A stretch of DNA of 64,000 nucleotides from CAVVYV01 sp963818205. Its GTDB lineage: Bacteria; Actinomycetota; Thermoleophilia; Solirubrobacterales; 70-9. The DNA lies in the NCBI GenBank assembly GCA_963818205.1, contig CAWFRG010000004.1:248001-312000 (forward strand), written 5' to 3'. A model generated the notes under the pieces. The model saw only the letters and a program-made list of their open reading frames with translations, ran no database searches and was not told the origin of the DNA. A program made the translations under genes and the position numbers. Below, one piece after another: positions 62,732 through 64,000 of this stretch. Numbering within the stretch: the first letter of the stretch is position 1; each line of letters begins with the position of its first letter.

Positions 62732-63409
62732 CTACGGGCTTCGCCCTTCGCTCCGAGATGGGGCGGCCTGGTGGCCGCTCAGCTCGGCCAGGAACGGGTT
62801 CGAGGCGCGCTCGGCGCCGAGGGTGGTGATCCCCATATGGCCGGGGTAGACCGTGGTCTCCGGCGGGTGGCCCTCGACCAGGGTGCGGATCGAGGAGAGC
62901 AACGTCCCCCAGTCGCCGCCTGGGAGGTCGGTGCGGCCGACCGAGCCCTGGAAGAGGACGTCGCCGGAGAAGAGCGCCTGCTCGGCGGGGATCGAGAAGG
63001 TGACGTGCCCGGGGCTGTGGCCGGGAGTGAAGATGACGTCGATCTCGAACCCCGCCAGCTCCAGCTTCTCGCCCCCGGCGACGGTGTGGTCGGCGTCGTA
63101 GCTCTCGAACGGCCCGAACCCCGGCCAGGGCACGAACGAGTTGATGTCGGCGAGCACCGGGACCTCGATCTCCGGGCACCACACCGGCGCTCCGGTGGCT
63201 GCGGCGACCGGGGCGACCGCCCCGATGTGGTCGAAGTGGGTGTGGGTGAGGAGGATCCCGTCGACCGAGACCCCCAGCTCGTCGACCAGCTTCAGGATCC
63301 GCGGGGCCTCCTCACCGGGATCGACGATCAGCGCTCGCTCGGAGCCCTCGGCGCGAAACAGGAAGCAGTTCTCGCCGACCGGTCCGACGGTGAGCATGCG
63401 GACGTCCAT
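62732..63409 (-). CDS. MBL-fold hydrolase (glyoxalase II-like)
   Basis: A metallo-beta-lactamase-fold hydrolase, cytosolic, probably cleaving a thioester. Intact 225 residues. LTHTHFDHIGAVAPVAAATG contains the H-x-H-x-D-H metal site, further ligands are in FTPGHSPGHVTFSIP and ALFSGDVLFQGSVGRTDL, and VYPGHMGITTLG carries the last His. Upstream of hisS on the same strand. Confidence 0.92.
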   Translation of the reverse strand: MDVRMLTVGPVGENCFLFRAEGSERALIVDPGEEAPRILKLVDELGVSVDGILLTHTHFDHIGAVAPVAAATGAPVWCPEIEVPVLADINSFVPWPGFGPFESYDADHTVAGGEKLELAGFEIDVIFTPGHSPGHVTFSIPAEQALFSGDVLFQGSVGRTDLPGGDWGTLLSSIRTLVEGHPPETTVYPGHMGITTLGAERASNPFLAELSGHQAAPSRSEGRSP

Positions 63410-63412
63410 CGG

Positions 63413-63805
63413 CTACTCCCCCGCCTTGCGCTCAGCGCGCTCCAGCCGCTCCTTCTCCTCCTGGCGCTGGCGCCGCTGGTAGAAGAAGCGATCGACGAAG
63501 AAGCTCATCGGCACGTAGAAGCCGAGCATCAGCACGGCGATCCCCGCCGAGGGGAGCGGCGGCCGCCCGAAGGCGAGCACCAGGAGGGCGAAGAAGAGGG
63601 CGCCGGCGATCAGCGACTTCTGTATCGCCGACCGCCAGGTGGGCGGCCCGGCCTGCCGGGTGCCGGGCTTCTTTCGGCTGCGCTGGCCGGCGCGGGCCTT
63701 GGCCTCGGCGCGGCTGCGCGGGCGCCCACGCGTGGGGCGCCGATCGATCCGCCCGCTCTGGGTGCCGCGATGCTTGCGGCGCCGCCTTCGCCTCGTCTGA
63801 GCCAT
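63413..63805 (-). CDS. Small membrane protein with basic N-terminus
   Basis: A 130-residue protein. A strongly basic, Arg/Lys/Gly-rich N-terminus of about 60 residues is followed by two membrane helices (KSLIAGALFFALLVLAFG, GIAVLMLGFYVPMSFFVD) and a charged C-terminal helix (RRQRQEEKERLERAERKAG). It stops four bases before the MBL hydrolase start, so they are probably co-transcribed. No family assigned. Confidence 0.7.
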   Translation of the reverse strand: MAQTRRRRRRKHRGTQSGRIDRRPTRGRPRSRAEAKARAGQRSRKKPGTRQAGPPTWRSAIQKSLIAGALFFALLVLAFGRPPLPSAGIAVLMLGFYVPMSFFVDRFFYQRRQRQEEKERLERAERKAGE

Positions 63806-63839
63806 CGCTCGGAATCTACCGGGCCGGCGCCGTTTGGCC

Positions 63840-64000
63840 CTAGCCCTCGACCCGCTCGAGCGCCCGCTCGAGGATCTGCTCGTCGGGGTTGAAGCCGCGG
63901 ATCGGCGGCTCGTCCGGGTAGCCGTCGAGCGCCTCCTCGGGCGCCAGCCCGACCAGCTCGGCCTCCACCGGCTTGGCGCCGTGGGAGCTTGCCAGCCGGC
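63840..64000 (-). CDS. Glutamate formimidoyltransferase-like, C-terminal end only
   Basis: The last 53 or so codons of a gene that enters from outside the window. The peptide ends SSHGAKPVEAELVGLAPEEA, then LDGYPDEPPIRGFNPDEQIL and ERALERVEG. The pattern of VEAELVGLAP and a downstream FNPDEQIL is like the end of formimidoyltransferase (histidine degradation / folate one-carbon metabolism). Only a tail is seen, so the call is tentative. Confidence 0.5.
   Translation of the reverse strand, partial: RLASSHGAKPVEAELVGLAPEEALDGYPDEPPIRGFNPDEQILERALERVEG

Noticed and set aside
1..64000. CRISPR array or rRNA operon
   Set aside because: No regularly spaced short repeats and no 16S, 23S or 5S conserved blocks were seen. 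The repeats present are two to four copies in spacers.

Overview
The window is high-GC DNA (mostly G/C at third codon positions) with frequent GTG and TTG starts. The gene content and order (tlyA-nadK-recN-pyrG-NUDIX-xerD; aroC-aroKB-aroQ-pepP; efp-nusB) fit an actinobacterium. SnoaL-like proteins and an HTH-HNH protein family suggest the Thermoleophilia/Solirubrobacterales lineage; that placement is an inference. Many otherwise conserved genes carry single-base frameshifts (dnaG, hisS, dgt, aroE, alaS, tlyA, efp and others) while long neighbours (pyrG, recN, dxs, aspS, aroC) are intact. This looks like indel error in a draft assembly rather than gene death, so these are annotated as genes with frameshifts.

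Layout. 1-4.0 kb: a lipoprotein cut by the window edge, a short-chain dehydrogenase, a family-2 glycosyltransferase, a conserved hypothetical and a UDP-glycosyltransferase. 4.0-4.9 kb: two tRNA-Asn-like structures facing each other beside an HTH-HNH gene. 5.0-9.4 kb: dnaG-dgt, a second SDR, recO. 9.5-14.6 kb: a His-rich protein, P1 peptidase, fpg, xerD, NUDIX hydrolase and M20 peptidase. 14.7-16.4 kb: a convergent DUF2182/DUF1326 pair. 16.5-23.3 kb: pyrG, recN, an MFS exporter, nadK, tlyA. 23.4-32.7 kb: an accessory stretch with SnoaL-like and glyoxalase remnants, a 57-bp direct repeat, very small ORFs, a secreted DUF11/RTX-like protein, an MFS exporter, a cyclopropane-fatty-acid-synthase-like enzyme, a membrane protein and a third SDR. 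32.7-38.0 kb: dxs, polyprenyl synthase, possible xseB, HAD phosphatase, nusB, efp. 38.1-42.8 kb: a plus-strand block (PepSY protein, efp fragment, molybdopterin oxidoreductase, LtrA, cation/proton antiporter). 42.8-50.5 kb: pepP and shikimate genes with a prepilin peptidase, an HtrA protease and a cupin. 50.5-64 kb: mltG, ruvX, alaS, mnmA, NagZ-like GH3, aspS, hisS and smaller genes.

How it works together. The minus strand carries a housekeeping backbone for replication, repair, translation, chorismate and isoprenoid synthesis. It is interrupted by plus-strand blocks of variable genes. The most unusual items are an IscU-like scaffold domain reading into MnmA, a fused AroK-AroB, the SnoaL-remnant strip bounded by a terminator-bearing direct repeat, a partial second copy of efp next to an inserted block, and a dispersed intergenic repeat.
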